DNA from: Pseudomonadota bacterium | Lineage (GTDB): Bacteria > Pseudomonadota > Alphaproteobacteria > Rhizobiales > Hyphomicrobiaceae | Reading direction: 5' to 3' | Length of the DNA stretch: 17,851 nt | Assembly: GCA_023410905.1 (NCBI GenBank) | Contig: JAEYPL010000265.1 | Span: forward strand, 1 to 17,851 | Notes under the pieces: generated by a model | What the model saw: only the letters and a program-made list of their open reading frames with translations | Database searches by the model: none | What the model was told of the DNA's origin: nothing | Position numbers and translations under genes: made by a program | In this document: positions 1 to 7,376 of the stretch, piece by piece | How positions within the stretch are numbered: position 1 is the first letter of the stretch | How the letters are laid out: the number at the start of each line of letters is the position of its first letter

Positions 1-2154
1 CCGCCGGGGGCGGCGCCACCCACGGGTCGGGCGCCCGGGCGCCGCGGCGAGACGACGAACACGCGACCCCGCGGCGCCATCGTACGGACCAGCATTATTG
101 CTGCCGTTGCGGCGCTTGTTCTCTGCCTTTCTCCCATCCTCGCACTGGAGCTTGCTGCGCGCTGGTCTGCGCCGCCGAGCCTCGAGCGCGCGAGCCATAC
201 ATCGACGATCGTTCTCGATCGCCGGGATCGCCTGCTGCGCGCGTTCACGACGCCGGATGACATCTGGCGATTGCCTGTCTCGGTCGGGGATGTGGATGCG
301 CGCTATCTGGACATGCTCTTTGCCTTTGAGGATCGGCGCTTCCGTTCGCACGGTGGTGTCGATGCGATCGCGACATTGCGCGCAGGCTGGCAGTTCCTGA
401 GCCATGGACGGATCGTCTCGGGTTCATCGACGCTGACCATGCAGACGGCACGCCTGCTCAGTGGCGAGCATCCGCGCACGCTTATCGGCAAGCTTGAGCA
501 GATGGTGCGCGCGCGCCAGCTCGAGCTGATGCTCAGCAAGGATCAGATCCTCGACCTCTATCTGCGGCTCGCGCCTTTCGGTGGCAACATAGAAGGCGTA
601 CGTGCGGCTTCGCTTGCTTATTTCGGCAAGGAACCGCGGCGGCTGTCTCCCGGTGAGGCTGCGCTTCTCGTTGCGCTTCCGCAGAGCCCTTCAACGCGCC
701 GGCCGGATCGCAATCCGGAGAATGCGCGTCGCGCACGTGATCGCGTTCTCGCGCGCGCCCGTGAGGCCGGTGTTATCAAGGCAGAGGAAGCGCGCGCGGC
801 GGTGACTGAAGCTGTGCCGACGGCGCGGCGCACGTTCGGAATGCTCGCGCCTCACCTTGCTGAAAGCGAGGTCGCGCGCCGCCCCAATGAGCGCGTGCAC
901 CGCTTGACGCTCGATCGCGATGCGCAGACAGCGCTTGAGAGGGCAGCGCGCGAACATACGGAGGCGCTCGGCTCGCGGCTTTCGAGTGCGGTGCTGGCGC
1001 TCGATCATACGACGGGCGATATCCTCGCCTATGTCGGTTCGGCGGATTACTTTGACAGTGGCCGTCTCGGCGCCATCGATATGGTGCAGGCTGTGCGCTC
1101 GCCGGGATCGACGCTGAAGCCGATCATCTACGGCATTGCGTTCGAGGCCGGCCGTGCGCATCCTGAGACGCTCATCGATGATCGGCCGACGCGCTTCGGC
1201 ACCTACCATCCGAAGAACTTCGACCAGAGCTTCCGCGGTACGGTGACGATCCGCGAGGCGCTCGGTCTCTCGCTCAATATTCCGGCCGTGCAGGTGCTGT
1301 CGGAGATCGGACCGGCGCGGCTCAACGGCCGCCTGCGCCGCGCAGGTCTCAAGACGGAGCTGCCGGCGGGGGCACAGCCGACCCTCGCCATTGCGCTCGG
1401 TGGCATCGGTCTCCGGCTGCAGGATCTCGCGATGCTCTATGCGGGCCTCGCCAGTGGCGGGCGCGCGATGGAGCTCAACTATGTCAAAGGCGAGCGGCGC
1501 GGCTTCGCGAAGGCGCCGCCGCGCCTGCTGTCGCCGGTTGCCGCGTGGTACGTGACTGACATCCTCAAGGATGCGCCACCGCCGGCCAATGCGCGTGGCG
1601 GCCGGATCGCCTACAAGACCGGTACGTCGTACGGCTATCGCGATGCGTGGGCTGTGGGCTACGACGGCAAGCATGTGATCGCGGTCTGGATCGGCCGCGC
1701 CGACGGCACGGCAACGCCGGGCTTGAGTGGTCATTCAGCCGCGGCGCCGTTGCTCTTCGATGCCTTCGCGCGCATTGCCGACAAGACGACGCCATTGCCC
1801 GCAGCTCCGCCGGGTGCCATTCGCGCGACGAGCGGAACGCTGCCGCCGCCGCTGCGCCGCTTCGGGGATGATGCGCGCGGGCAGGAGACGGCGACTTATC
1901 TGGAGCCGCTCGTGCGCATTGCCTTCCCGCCGGATCGCTCGGAGCTGGAGCACGACGATGGCGACGACGCGGCGGTGATGCTCAAGGCGGAAGGGGGCGC
2001 GCTGCCCCTGACGTGGCTTGCGGATGGTGCGCCCATTTCATCGGACCCGCAGCGCCGTGATGTGGAATGGCGTCCGGATGGCCGCGGCTTTACGCGCATC
2101 ACCGTTATCGATGCGAAGGGCAAGAGCGACCGCGTGGATATCCGGTTGAAGTAG
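1..2154 (+). CDS. pbpC: Penicillin-binding protein 1C (bifunctional transglycosylase/transpeptidase), 5' partial
   Basis: Class A PBP that polymerises glycan strands and cross-links peptidoglycan on the periplasmic face of the inner membrane. The frame is open from base 1 with no ATG or GTG ahead of the membrane segment, so the true start lies upstream; the TTG at 271 falls inside the protein. The visible 717 residues begin with a Pro/Gly/Arg-rich stretch, then one transmembrane helix (about 31-53). The GT51 domain has EDRRFRSHGG (Glu110) and SGSSTLTMQ. The transpeptidase domain has the SxxK nucleophile (STLK, Ser370-Lys373), SLN (424-426) and KTGTS (539-543). The last ~85 residues, from EPLVRIAFPPD, match the BiPBP_C domain of the PBP1C subfamily, which separates it from PBP1A/1B. 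Size suits the family (700-800 aa). In many proteobacteria the upstream neighbour is a large alpha-2-macroglobulin gene, which cannot be seen here. Confidence 0.93.
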   Translation, partial: PPGAAPPTGRAPGRRGETTNTRPRGAIVRTSIIAAVAALVLCLSPILALELAARWSAPPSLERASHTSTIVLDRRDRLLRAFTTPDDIWRLPVSVGDVDARYLDMLFAFEDRRFRSHGGVDAIATLRAGWQFLSHGRIVSGSSTLTMQTARLLSGEHPRTLIGKLEQMVRARQLELMLSKDQILDLYLRLAPFGGNIEGVRAASLAYFGKEPRRLSPGEAALLVALPQSPSTRRPDRNPENARRARDRVLARAREAGVIKAEEARAAVTEAVPTARRTFGMLAPHLAESEVARRPNERVHRLTLDRDAQTALERAAREHTEALGSRLSSAVLALDHTTGDILAYVGSADYFDSGRLGAIDMVQAVRSPGSTLKPIIYGIAFEAGRAHPETLIDDRPTRFGTYHPKNFDQSFRGTVTIREALGLSLNIPAVQVLSEIGPARLNGRLRRAGLKTELPAGAQPTLAIALGGIGLRLQDLAMLYAGLASGGRAMELNYVKGERRGFAKAPPRLLSPVAAWYVTDILKDAPPPANARGGRIAYKTGTSYGYRDAWAVGYDGKHVIAVWIGRADGTATPGLSGHSAAAPLLFDAFARIADKTTPLPAAPPGAIRATSGTLPPPLRRFGDDARGQETATYLEPLVRIAFPPDRSELEHDDGDDAAVMLKAEGGALPLTWLADGAPISSDPQRRDVEWRPDGRGFTRITVIDAKGKSDRVDIRLK

Positions 2155-2189
2155 CGGTCGGAAGCGTGCCGCCTCATCCTGTCTCGACA

Positions 2190-2292
2190 TATCCCTCCCC
2201 CCTTGTGGGGGAGGCTAGGAGGGGGGATTGCAGAACGCGAGCGTAGGGATGCCCCCCACCCCTAACCCCTCCCCACAAGGGGGAGGGGGATG
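2190..2292. repeat. GC-rich imperfect inverted repeat between convergent genes, possible bidirectional terminator
   Basis: The left arm (2190-2228) and right arm (2249-2292) are imperfect reverse complements: runs of C, then TTGTGGGGGAGG on the left, against CCCCTCCCCACAAGGGGG on the right, with about 20 bases between. Each arm is itself a small hairpin of the CCCTCCCC-ACAA-GGGGAGGG type. It lies between the pbpC stop (2154) and the amidase stop (2314), so it could end transcription from both sides. Its form resembles the dispersed intergenic palindromes of alphaproteobacterial genomes (inference); one copy is visible here. Confidence 0.7.
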
Positions 2293-2313
2293 CTCCATTC
2301 TGTCTTCGGACAT

Positions 2314-3759
2314 CTAAACGGGCGGCACCTTGCCCGCGCGTGGATCGATGGGCACGAGCTTGTCGAGGCCGGTCAGCTCCTCGAAGGCGGCGCCGGCCGC
2401 AAGAAGCGCAGCCTCGCCGCGCGGTGGCGCGACGATCTGCAACCCGACTGGCCGTCCGAACTGGTCGAAGCCGCACGGCACGGCAAGCGACGGCACACCC
2501 ATGAGCGTCGGGATTGCCGTGATCAGCGAGCCGCCGAGGTAGTGTTCGACGACCTTGCCGTCGATCTTCTCAGGCATGCGACGCGTGACGTCGAACGCCG
2601 GCGTCGAGGCGCCGGGTGTGATCAGCAGGTCGTAGGTCTCGAAGAAAGCTGCAACGCGGCGGTAGAAGGCCGCACGCTCGCGCTCCGCCCAGCCGATCCG
2701 CGAGGGCGTCGCATCGAGGCCGAGCTTCGTATTCCAGATGATGTCCTGCTTGAACTTGCCGGGGTACTGCGCGATCTGCAACTCGCGGTCAACCACGTAC
2801 GACTGCGCGCGCAGAACCATGAAGGCATCGGCGATCTGGCCGACATCGGGTGCGGCTTCTTCGACGGTCGCGCCGAGCTCCTTGAAGCGCTGCACCGCCT
2901 TGGCGCAGATCTCGCGCGTCTCGCTGTCCATGGGCGCCGTGCCGCCGAAATTGGCCGACCATGCAATGCGGCGCGGCAGCTTGCGGGCGGCGACGGCATC
3001 GCTGAAGGACTGCGCGGGCGCGTCGAAGGTTTGCGGATCGCGTGGACAGAAGCCGGCCATGCTGTCGAGGAACAGCGCGACGTCCGGCACATTGCGCGCC
3101 ATGGGGCCCTGCACCGAGAGCGGCGCATAGAGGTTGTTCGATGTCCCGCGCGTCACGCGGCCGGGCGAGGGCCTGAGGCCGACGACACTGCAGTACGTGG
3201 CGGGACGCCTGAGGCTGCCCGCGTGGTCGCTGCCGTGCGCGAGCCAGGCCTCGCCGGCGGCGAGCGAGGATGCGCCGCCGCCCGTGGAACCGCCGCAGGT
3301 GAGTGCCGTGTTCCAGGGATTGGTCGTGCGCCCGAACACCTCGTTGAAGGTCGAGCCGCCCGAGCCGAACTCCGGCGTGTTCGATTTGGCGATGACGATG
3401 CCGCCCTTGCGCTCGATGCGCTCGACGAGCGGATGCGATGCGGTGGGGATGTGATCCTTGAAGATGGGAGAGCCGTAGGTCGTGCGCACGCCCGCGACGT
3501 CGGTGAGATCCTTGATCGTGACAGGCAGCCCGGCGAGCCAGCCCGCCTCGCCTTCGGCCTCGCGCCGCTCGCCGCGCATGAGGGCACGGGCGTGATCGCG
3601 CGCACGGTCGAGGCAGAGGGTCGGCAGCGCATTGAGTGCCCCCTCGCAGGCCGCAATGCGCTTCTCGGCGGCATCGATCAGGTCGAGCGGCGTGATTTCC
3701 TTGGCGCGGAGACGGCGGACGGCCTCGCGTGCGGTCATGCGGATGAGTTCGTCGGACAT
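2314..3759 (-). CDS. Amidase (amidase-signature family)
   Basis: A 481-residue hydrolase of the amidase-signature family, which cleaves amide bonds with a Ser-cisSer-Lys triad. All three residues can be placed: Lys83 in VTIKD, Ser158 in CGGSTGGG, and the nucleophile Ser182 in GSDHAGSLRRPA. The usual GSDxGGSxRxPA carries Gly where this protein has Ala180, a mild deviation. Length is normal (450-500). The ATG at 3759 has an AGAAGGA Shine-Dalgarno about 9 bases upstream. No signal peptide, so cytoplasmic. It begins 21 bases after the stop of the flavin monooxygenase gene on the same strand, so the two are probably one transcript. No GatB or GatC is present, and residues outside the core are not those of GatA, so a catabolic amidase is favoured over Glu-tRNA amidotransferase. 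Substrate unknown. Confidence 0.9.
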   Translation of the reverse strand: MSDELIRMTAREAVRRLRAKEITPLDLIDAAEKRIAACEGALNALPTLCLDRARDHARALMRGERREAEGEAGWLAGLPVTIKDLTDVAGVRTTYGSPIFKDHIPTASHPLVERIERKGGIVIAKSNTPEFGSGGSTFNEVFGRTTNPWNTALTCGGSTGGGASSLAAGEAWLAHGSDHAGSLRRPATYCSVVGLRPSPGRVTRGTSNNLYAPLSVQGPMARNVPDVALFLDSMAGFCPRDPQTFDAPAQSFSDAVAARKLPRRIAWSANFGGTAPMDSETREICAKAVQRFKELGATVEEAAPDVGQIADAFMVLRAQSYVVDRELQIAQYPGKFKQDIIWNTKLGLDATPSRIGWAERERAAFYRRVAAFFETYDLLITPGASTPAFDVTRRMPEKIDGKVVEHYLGGSLITAIPTLMGVPSLAVPCGFDQFGRPVGLQIVAPPRGEAALLAAGAAFEELTGLDKLVPIDPRAGKVPPV

Positions 3760-3780
3760 GGGTGCAGTCCTTCTGGGAGA

Positions 3781-4851
3781 TCAGTTGCGGCGCGCGGGGC
3801 CGATCTTGTCGAGCGGGCCGAGTGCGCGTTCGAGCATGGGCACGACGTCTCCGGCAAAGCGCTCGATGGATTTGAGCGCGGTCGTGAGGGACGAGGCGCC
3901 GGCCTGGAACTGGAGCAACATATGCACGGGCTCGGCGGCGCGGATCAGGCCGGCCATGCGTTCGGCGACCGTCGTCGCATCGCCGACCAGGACGGAGGTC
4001 GAGAAGATATCGAGCGGCGGCTCGCCCTCGTATGGCTTCTCGATGAGCATGGCGCCGTCGATCAGCTCCTCGCGGCGGCGCAGGCTTTGCGAGAGGCGGA
4101 TCTGGTGGCGCAGATTGTCGATGAAGTCGGCGGCTTCGGCCTTGCTGGCGGTGATGCAGACATGGCGCAACGGCGCGATCGCAGGCTGCCTGCTGTCGAG
4201 CCCCTGCTCGGCGTAGATGTGGCCGATGCTGGCCTTCACGTCGCTGAGCTGAGCAACCGAGGCGTGCCGTGGCGACAGCATGATCGGCCAGCCCTTGCGG
4301 GCGGCGAGGCCCTGCAGCGTCCGGTTGTCGCCGGCGATCCAGATATCGGGGAGTTTGCCCGTCGGCCGCGAGGCGATGTGTGTCTCGGGGAGTTCGTAGA
4401 AGCGCCCTTTGTGGGTGAATGTTTCGCCCGAGAAAGCCTTCTCGAGTATCTCCACGAACTCGACGAGTTTCGGTGCCGAATCGGCGAGATTTTCGCCGAA
4501 TCGCTCGAATTCATAGGGCTGGTATCCGCTCCCGATCCCCAGAACCAGGCGGCCATGAGTGAGCGCATCGACCATGCCGATTTCCGAAACCAATCGGACA
4601 GGGTTGTAAAGCGGCACCACCACGACCCCGCTCGCGAGTTTGATTCGCGAGGTCTCGCCGGCCAGCCGCGCGACCATCATCAGGGGTGAGGGGCATGTGC
4701 AATAGTTCGAGAAATGGTGCTCGGCGAACCAGGCGATGTCGAAACCTGCGGCCTCGGCGGCCTTCACCTGCGCGATGGCGCCGTCATAGAGCGCGGCCGC
4801 GGTGGTGCCGGGCGTGCGATAGCCCATCAGATTGAAGATGCCGAAATTCAT
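3781..4851 (-). CDS. LLM class flavin-dependent oxidoreductase (luciferase-like monooxygenase)
   Basis: A 356-residue TIM-barrel flavoprotein of the bacterial-luciferase superfamily, which uses reduced FMN (or F420 in some relatives) and O2 to oxidise small molecules. Seen: N-terminal MNFGIFNLMGY strand, AAEAAGFDIAWFAEHHF (about 32-48), then SGVVVVPLYNP and LTHGRLVLGIGSGYQPYEFERFG, the conserved GRxxxGxGxG flavin-phosphate region. The start was set at 4851 rather than the upstream in-frame codon at 4893, because MNFG is the family start and GGGGAGG lies 7-8 bases before it. It is the promoter-proximal gene of a pair with the amidase. A flavin reductase partner is not seen nearby. Family assignment is firm; substrate is unknown. 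Confidence 0.9.
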   Translation of the reverse strand: MNFGIFNLMGYRTPGTTAAALYDGAIAQVKAAEAAGFDIAWFAEHHFSNYCTCPSPLMMVARLAGETSRIKLASGVVVVPLYNPVRLVSEIGMVDALTHGRLVLGIGSGYQPYEFERFGENLADSAPKLVEFVEILEKAFSGETFTHKGRFYELPETHIASRPTGKLPDIWIAGDNRTLQGLAARKGWPIMLSPRHASVAQLSDVKASIGHIYAEQGLDSRQPAIAPLRHVCITASKAEAADFIDNLRHQIRLSQSLRRREELIDGAMLIEKPYEGEPPLDIFSTSVLVGDATTVAERMAGLIRAAEPVHMLLQFQAGASSLTTALKSIERFAGDVVPMLERALGPLDKIGPARRN

Positions 4852-5051
4852 GAGCACGCCTCCCCACCGGTTCTTCTGCAGGATGATCTGCAACGTCGGC
4901 CTCGGCGGCCGGTTTCCCGGCAGTTTGTCCGAGCTTGGGGAGCAAGGGAACCCCGAGGCTGGCCAGTCGAGCCGCGCTCAGAGGAGGACATACATGCCAA
5001 ATTGGCTTAGCGGGCCCGGGGTTTCGCGCAAACGGGGACCGTAAAATGCAT

Positions 5052-5084
5052 CGACCGGTGCCGGGATCGAGACGGCACCGGTCG
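5052..5084 (-). terminator. Hairpin downstream of the histone-like gene
   Basis: A perfect 12-bp stem (CGACCGGTGCCG, 5052-5063, with CGGCACCGGTCG, 5073-5084) encloses a 9-base loop. Read on the minus strand it lies 45 bases beyond the stop of the histone-like gene and is followed by GATGCATTTTACGG, so the T-run is short and displaced. It fits a terminator for the minus-strand gene and would also insulate the LLM/amidase unit further downstream. The plus strand lacks any T-run after the stem. Confidence 0.65.
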
Positions 5085-5128
5085 GCGGGGACATAAGAAA
5101 CGCCGCGAGCGACTACGGGAAGTCGCTC

Positions 5129-5359
5129 TTAAGCGCGCTTGCGGCGGGCTGCCGGCTTACGGGCGGCTACCTTCTTCGCGGGGGCGCGGCTAACTTTCGA
5201 GGCGGCGGCCTTGCGGCGGGCGGGGCCAGCGCGCTTCACAGCGGTCTTCTTCACGGCGCGCTTCGCCGGGGCCTTCTTCGCAACAGTCTTCTTCTTGGCG
5301 ACCTTCTTCGCGGGCGCCTTCTTCATCGTCTTCGTGGTCTTCTTTGCAGCCTTAGCCAT
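5129..5359 (-). CDS. Histone H1-like, lysine/alanine-rich nucleoid protein
   Basis: A 76-residue, very basic protein made almost wholly of Lys, Ala, Arg, Pro and Val in degenerate KKAPAKK / AKKK / KPAARRK repeats, with no acidic residue. This is the composition of bacterial histone H1-like (Hc1/AlgP tail-like) DNA-binding proteins and of the C-terminal tail of eukaryotic H1. It would bind DNA without sequence specificity and be disordered in solution. ATG at 5359 has AGGAG 8 bases upstream; the open frame runs far past this start, but only this segment has the composition and a ribosome site. It stands alone, with its own upstream region of 300 bp that carries a CtrA-like box. Low complexity makes homology assignment weak, though the H1-like class is clear. 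A ribosome-associated or nucleoid role are both conceivable. Confidence 0.85.
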   Translation of the reverse strand: MAKAAKKTTKTMKKAPAKKVAKKKTVAKKAPAKRAVKKTAVKRAGPARRKAAASKVSRAPAKKVAARKPAARRKRA

Positions 5360-5400
5360 GTTGATATCTCCTATCTCTTCCCGGTAGCAAGTCACTCGCC

Positions 5401-5414
5401 TGTCAAGACGAATC
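5401..5414 (-). promoter_or_regulatory. TTGACA element and GANTC methylation site upstream of histone-like gene
   Basis: On the minus strand a perfect TTGACA (5406 to 5401) stands about 42 bases before the histone-like start, but I find no good -10 at 16-18 bases from it. Immediately beside it is GAATC (5410-5414), a GANTC site that CcrM would methylate in alphaproteobacteria. The promoter itself is unresolved. Confidence 0.3.
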
Positions 5415-5450
5415 GTGTCCACTTGCAAGGGTGAATGTGGTGATTTGGTA

Positions 5451-5467
5451 GTTAATGGGAAGTTAAT
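5451..5467. promoter_or_regulatory. CtrA-like binding box (TTAA-N7-TTAA)
   Basis: TTAA at 5452-5455 and 5463-5466 are separated by exactly 7 bases. Read on the minus strand it is TTAACTTCCCATTAAC, an exact match to the CtrA consensus TTAA-N7-TTAAC known from Caulobacter and Rhizobiales. It lies between the divergent histone-like and phosphatase genes, 92 bases before the former's start codon and 4 bases upstream of the -35 of the latter's likely promoter. It could serve either gene. The match is seen; binding is inferred. Confidence 0.5.
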
Positions 5468-5470
5468 GAA

Positions 5471-5499
5471 TTGAAATGCCGATACTCCGGCGAGATAAT
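5471..5499 (+). promoter_or_regulatory. Sigma-70-type promoter for the monophosphatase-family gene
   Basis: TTGAAA (5471-5476), 17 bases, then GATAAT (5494-5499): five of six matches in each hexamer at optimal spacing. It sits in the AT-richest part of the window and points at the gene starting at 5660, which implies a 5' leader of about 150 bases. That leader contains two copies of TCGGCCAT (5513 and 5557), with no open frame of note. Confidence 0.6.
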
Positions 5500-5659
5500 A
5501 CGAATAAGTTTCTCGGCCATTTTCTGCGCTGCAATAACTCAAGTAATGCAATAAAATCGGCCATATTCGCTCGCCTGCCGATGCTGCTGGACGGCCACGA
5601 AAATTTCGCGCAAGCATACACGTCGGAAAGCGCTCGAGCGCGCTAACGAGGGCTGCGAA

Positions 5660-6472
5660 GTGATCGAAATCGAGCGAGTCGCGCGAATCATGCGCGAAGT
5701 TGCAGCGGAAGAAATCGTGCCGCGGTGGCGCAATCTTGCCGGTGCAGACGTCGTCGAAAAGAATGGTCCGAACGACATCGTGACGGTCGCGGATCGTGCC
5801 GCGGAAGTCGCGCTCACGCGTCGGCTTGCGGAGTTGATTGCCGGCTCGCGCGTCGTTGGCGAGGAAGCTGTGCATGCCGATCCGTCGGTCCTGCAGCACT
5901 TCGCGAGCGGCGATCCCGTGTGGGTGATCGATCCGATCGACGGCACGAGCGCGTTCGCCAAGGGCGAGTCCGGTTTCACGGTGATGGTCGCGCTCGTGCG
6001 CGGTGAAGAGCTTCTCGCCGGATGGATCCTCGCGCCCTCTAGTGGCGATCTGCACATGGGTGAACGCGGAAGTGGTGCCTGGTATGTGCGTGATGGTGCC
6101 GTGACGCGGCTGCCGCGTCCGCTCATTCCGACGATGAACAAGGAGCTGATAGGGATGCTCGGCCGCCGGCACATGAGCGACGCGCGTCGTGCCGAGCTCA
6201 AGGCGCGCGCGAGCGCCTTCGCCGCGCTCCAGAATGTTTCATGTGCCGGTATGGACTATCCGCGTCTGATTTCCGGCAGCGCGCACTTCGCGATCTACAA
6301 CAAATCCGAACCCTGGGATCATCTGCCGGGCCTCGTGCTCGTCAGCGAGCAGGGCTTCGTGTTCTCGAAGCACGATGGCAGCGCCTATCGGCCGGGCGAC
6401 AACACCGGCGGTCTCGTCATTGCGCCGAGCGAGGCCGTTGCCGCGGATATCCGCCGGCTTCTGCTCGCCTGA
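5660..6472 (+). CDS. Inositol monophosphatase / histidinol-phosphatase family protein
   Basis: A 270-residue Mg2+-dependent phosphomonoesterase of the IMPase superfamily. The metal-site motifs are in order: GEEAV (Glu68, Glu69), DPIDGT (Asp91, Asp94), and the C-terminal PWDHLPG (Asp220). Family members hydrolyse inositol phosphate, histidinol phosphate, PAP or fructose-1,6-bisphosphate, and short motifs do not settle which. The N-terminal helix RIMREVAAEEIVPRWRNL and lack of CysQ-specific context favour the inositol/histidinol-phosphatase type. GTG at 5660 is chosen because GAGGG lies 7 bases upstream and it keeps the whole N-terminal helix; the next ATG (5690) would trim it. It is a single-gene unit, convergent with the MBL gene 15 bases beyond its stop. 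Cytoplasmic. Confidence 0.88.
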   Translation: MIEIERVARIMREVAAEEIVPRWRNLAGADVVEKNGPNDIVTVADRAAEVALTRRLAELIAGSRVVGEEAVHADPSVLQHFASGDPVWVIDPIDGTSAFAKGESGFTVMVALVRGEELLAGWILAPSSGDLHMGERGSGAWYVRDGAVTRLPRPLIPTMNKELIGMLGRRHMSDARRAELKARASAFAALQNVSCAGMDYPRLISGSAHFAIYNKSEPWDHLPGLVLVSEQGFVFSKHDGSAYRPGDNTGGLVIAPSEAVAADIRRLLLA

Positions 6473-6487
6473 GGCCATCGAGGATCG

Positions 6488-7348
6488 CTAGTTGCCGGGC
6501 AGGACCAGGATCTTGGGGGTCTTCGGCAGCGTTGCCCGCGAGACGACGGTCGTTGGCACTTCGGACATCTCGACTTCGAAGTGCGGGCGCGCCTCGTGCA
6601 GGAAGCGCTCCAGTGTATACGATGAGAAGTAGTGCATGGGGATCATGAGGGGCGTCTTCAGCGCCTTCAGAACCTCCATCATGCCCTGCACGTCGAGCGT
6701 GAAGCTGCCGTCCACCGGAACCAGGACCACATCCAGCTGGCCGATCTGCGCGAGCTGCTGCGTCGTCAGCGTGTGGTGCAGGTGGCCGAGGTGCCCGATG
6801 CAGAGGTTCCCCGTCTCGAAGACGAAGATCGAATTGCCCCAGGTGTCGGTGCCGCCCGCATAGGTGCGGATGTTGGTCGGGATATTGCGCACGCGGACGT
6901 CCTCGAAGCTGAGGTCGTGATGGGCGTGCCCGCCCTCCGGATTCCAGCCACGTAGGACATGCGTGATCGAGGGGTCGGGGTTGTTGGTGTAGTGCGTGGA
7001 GTGGGCCCGGTTCATGGTCACGATCTCGGGAATCACGGCCGGGCGCACGTAGTCGTTGTAGTCGGTCGCTATCCGAACGCCGCGCTGCGTCTCGAGCAGG
7101 AATGTCGAATGGCCGATGTAGCTGATCCGCGTATCGCCAATCTTGAGTTGTGCGCGTTGGACGAGCGAGGGGATCGAAATGCCGCCCGGCCCGCGCTGGG
7201 AAGGTGCTTCGGCAAGAGCGAGGCAGAGATCCGGTGCGACTTTGCCGGGGGCCGGCGCCTGTGCGTGTGCTGGTGGGATCGCGAGGATCAGCAGGGCTGC
7301 CGGCAGGAGGAACAAGGCGACAGCTTCGAGCAATTCCCTCACGCGCAT
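6488..7348 (-). CDS. Exported MBL-fold (UlaG-like) metallohydrolase
   Basis: A 286-residue protein with a Sec signal peptide (hydrophobic run about 9-27, likely cleavage after AHA at 29), so periplasmic. After it, ISYIGHSTFLLET, the GHLGHLHH block (185-192), VPVDG (Asp213) and PMHY (His239) follow the order of the UlaG-like metallo-beta-lactamase fold. The first metal motif, normally HxHxDH, reads AHSTHYTN (115-122) and is not canonical, so metal content and catalysis are uncertain. The ATG at 7348 is preferred over 7393 because GGAGG lies 7 bases before it and it opens the signal peptide directly. It starts 28 bases after the CoA-transferase stop on the same strand, suggesting co-transcription. 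Natural substrate unknown. Confidence 0.82.
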   Translation of the reverse strand: MRVRELLEAVALFLLPAALLILAIPPAHAQAPAPGKVAPDLCLALAEAPSQRGPGGISIPSLVQRAQLKIGDTRISYIGHSTFLLETQRGVRIATDYNDYVRPAVIPEIVTMNRAHSTHYTNNPDPSITHVLRGWNPEGGHAHHDLSFEDVRVRNIPTNIRTYAGGTDTWGNSIFVFETGNLCIGHLGHLHHTLTTQQLAQIGQLDVVLVPVDGSFTLDVQGMMEVLKALKTPLMIPMHYFSSYTLERFLHEARPHFEVEMSEVPTTVVSRATLPKTPKILVLPGN

Positions 7349-7376
7349 TCGGACCTCCGGGTCTGTTACGCCACGA

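Noticed and set aside
691..1734. A 347-codon open frame on the minus strand
   Set aside because: It is antisense to the transpeptidase region of pbpC and has arginine-rich low-complexity translation with no motif.
2290..4689. A 799-codon open frame on the plus strand
   Set aside because: It lies opposite the amidase and LLM genes, whose motifs and ribosome sites are clear. Its translation is Arg/Gly/Ala/Glu-rich with no known domain, as expected for the complement of GC-rich codons.
4996..5006. Small palindrome GCCAA-A-TTGGC upstream of the LLM gene
   Set aside because: Only 5-bp arms, and no promoter hexamers at proper spacing, so it cannot be told from chance.
5129..6172. A 347-codon version of the histone-like gene
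   Set aside because: The extra N-terminal part is antisense to the phosphatase gene and crosses the AT-rich promoter region. The ATG at 5359 has its own ribosome site, and the basic repeat composition begins there.
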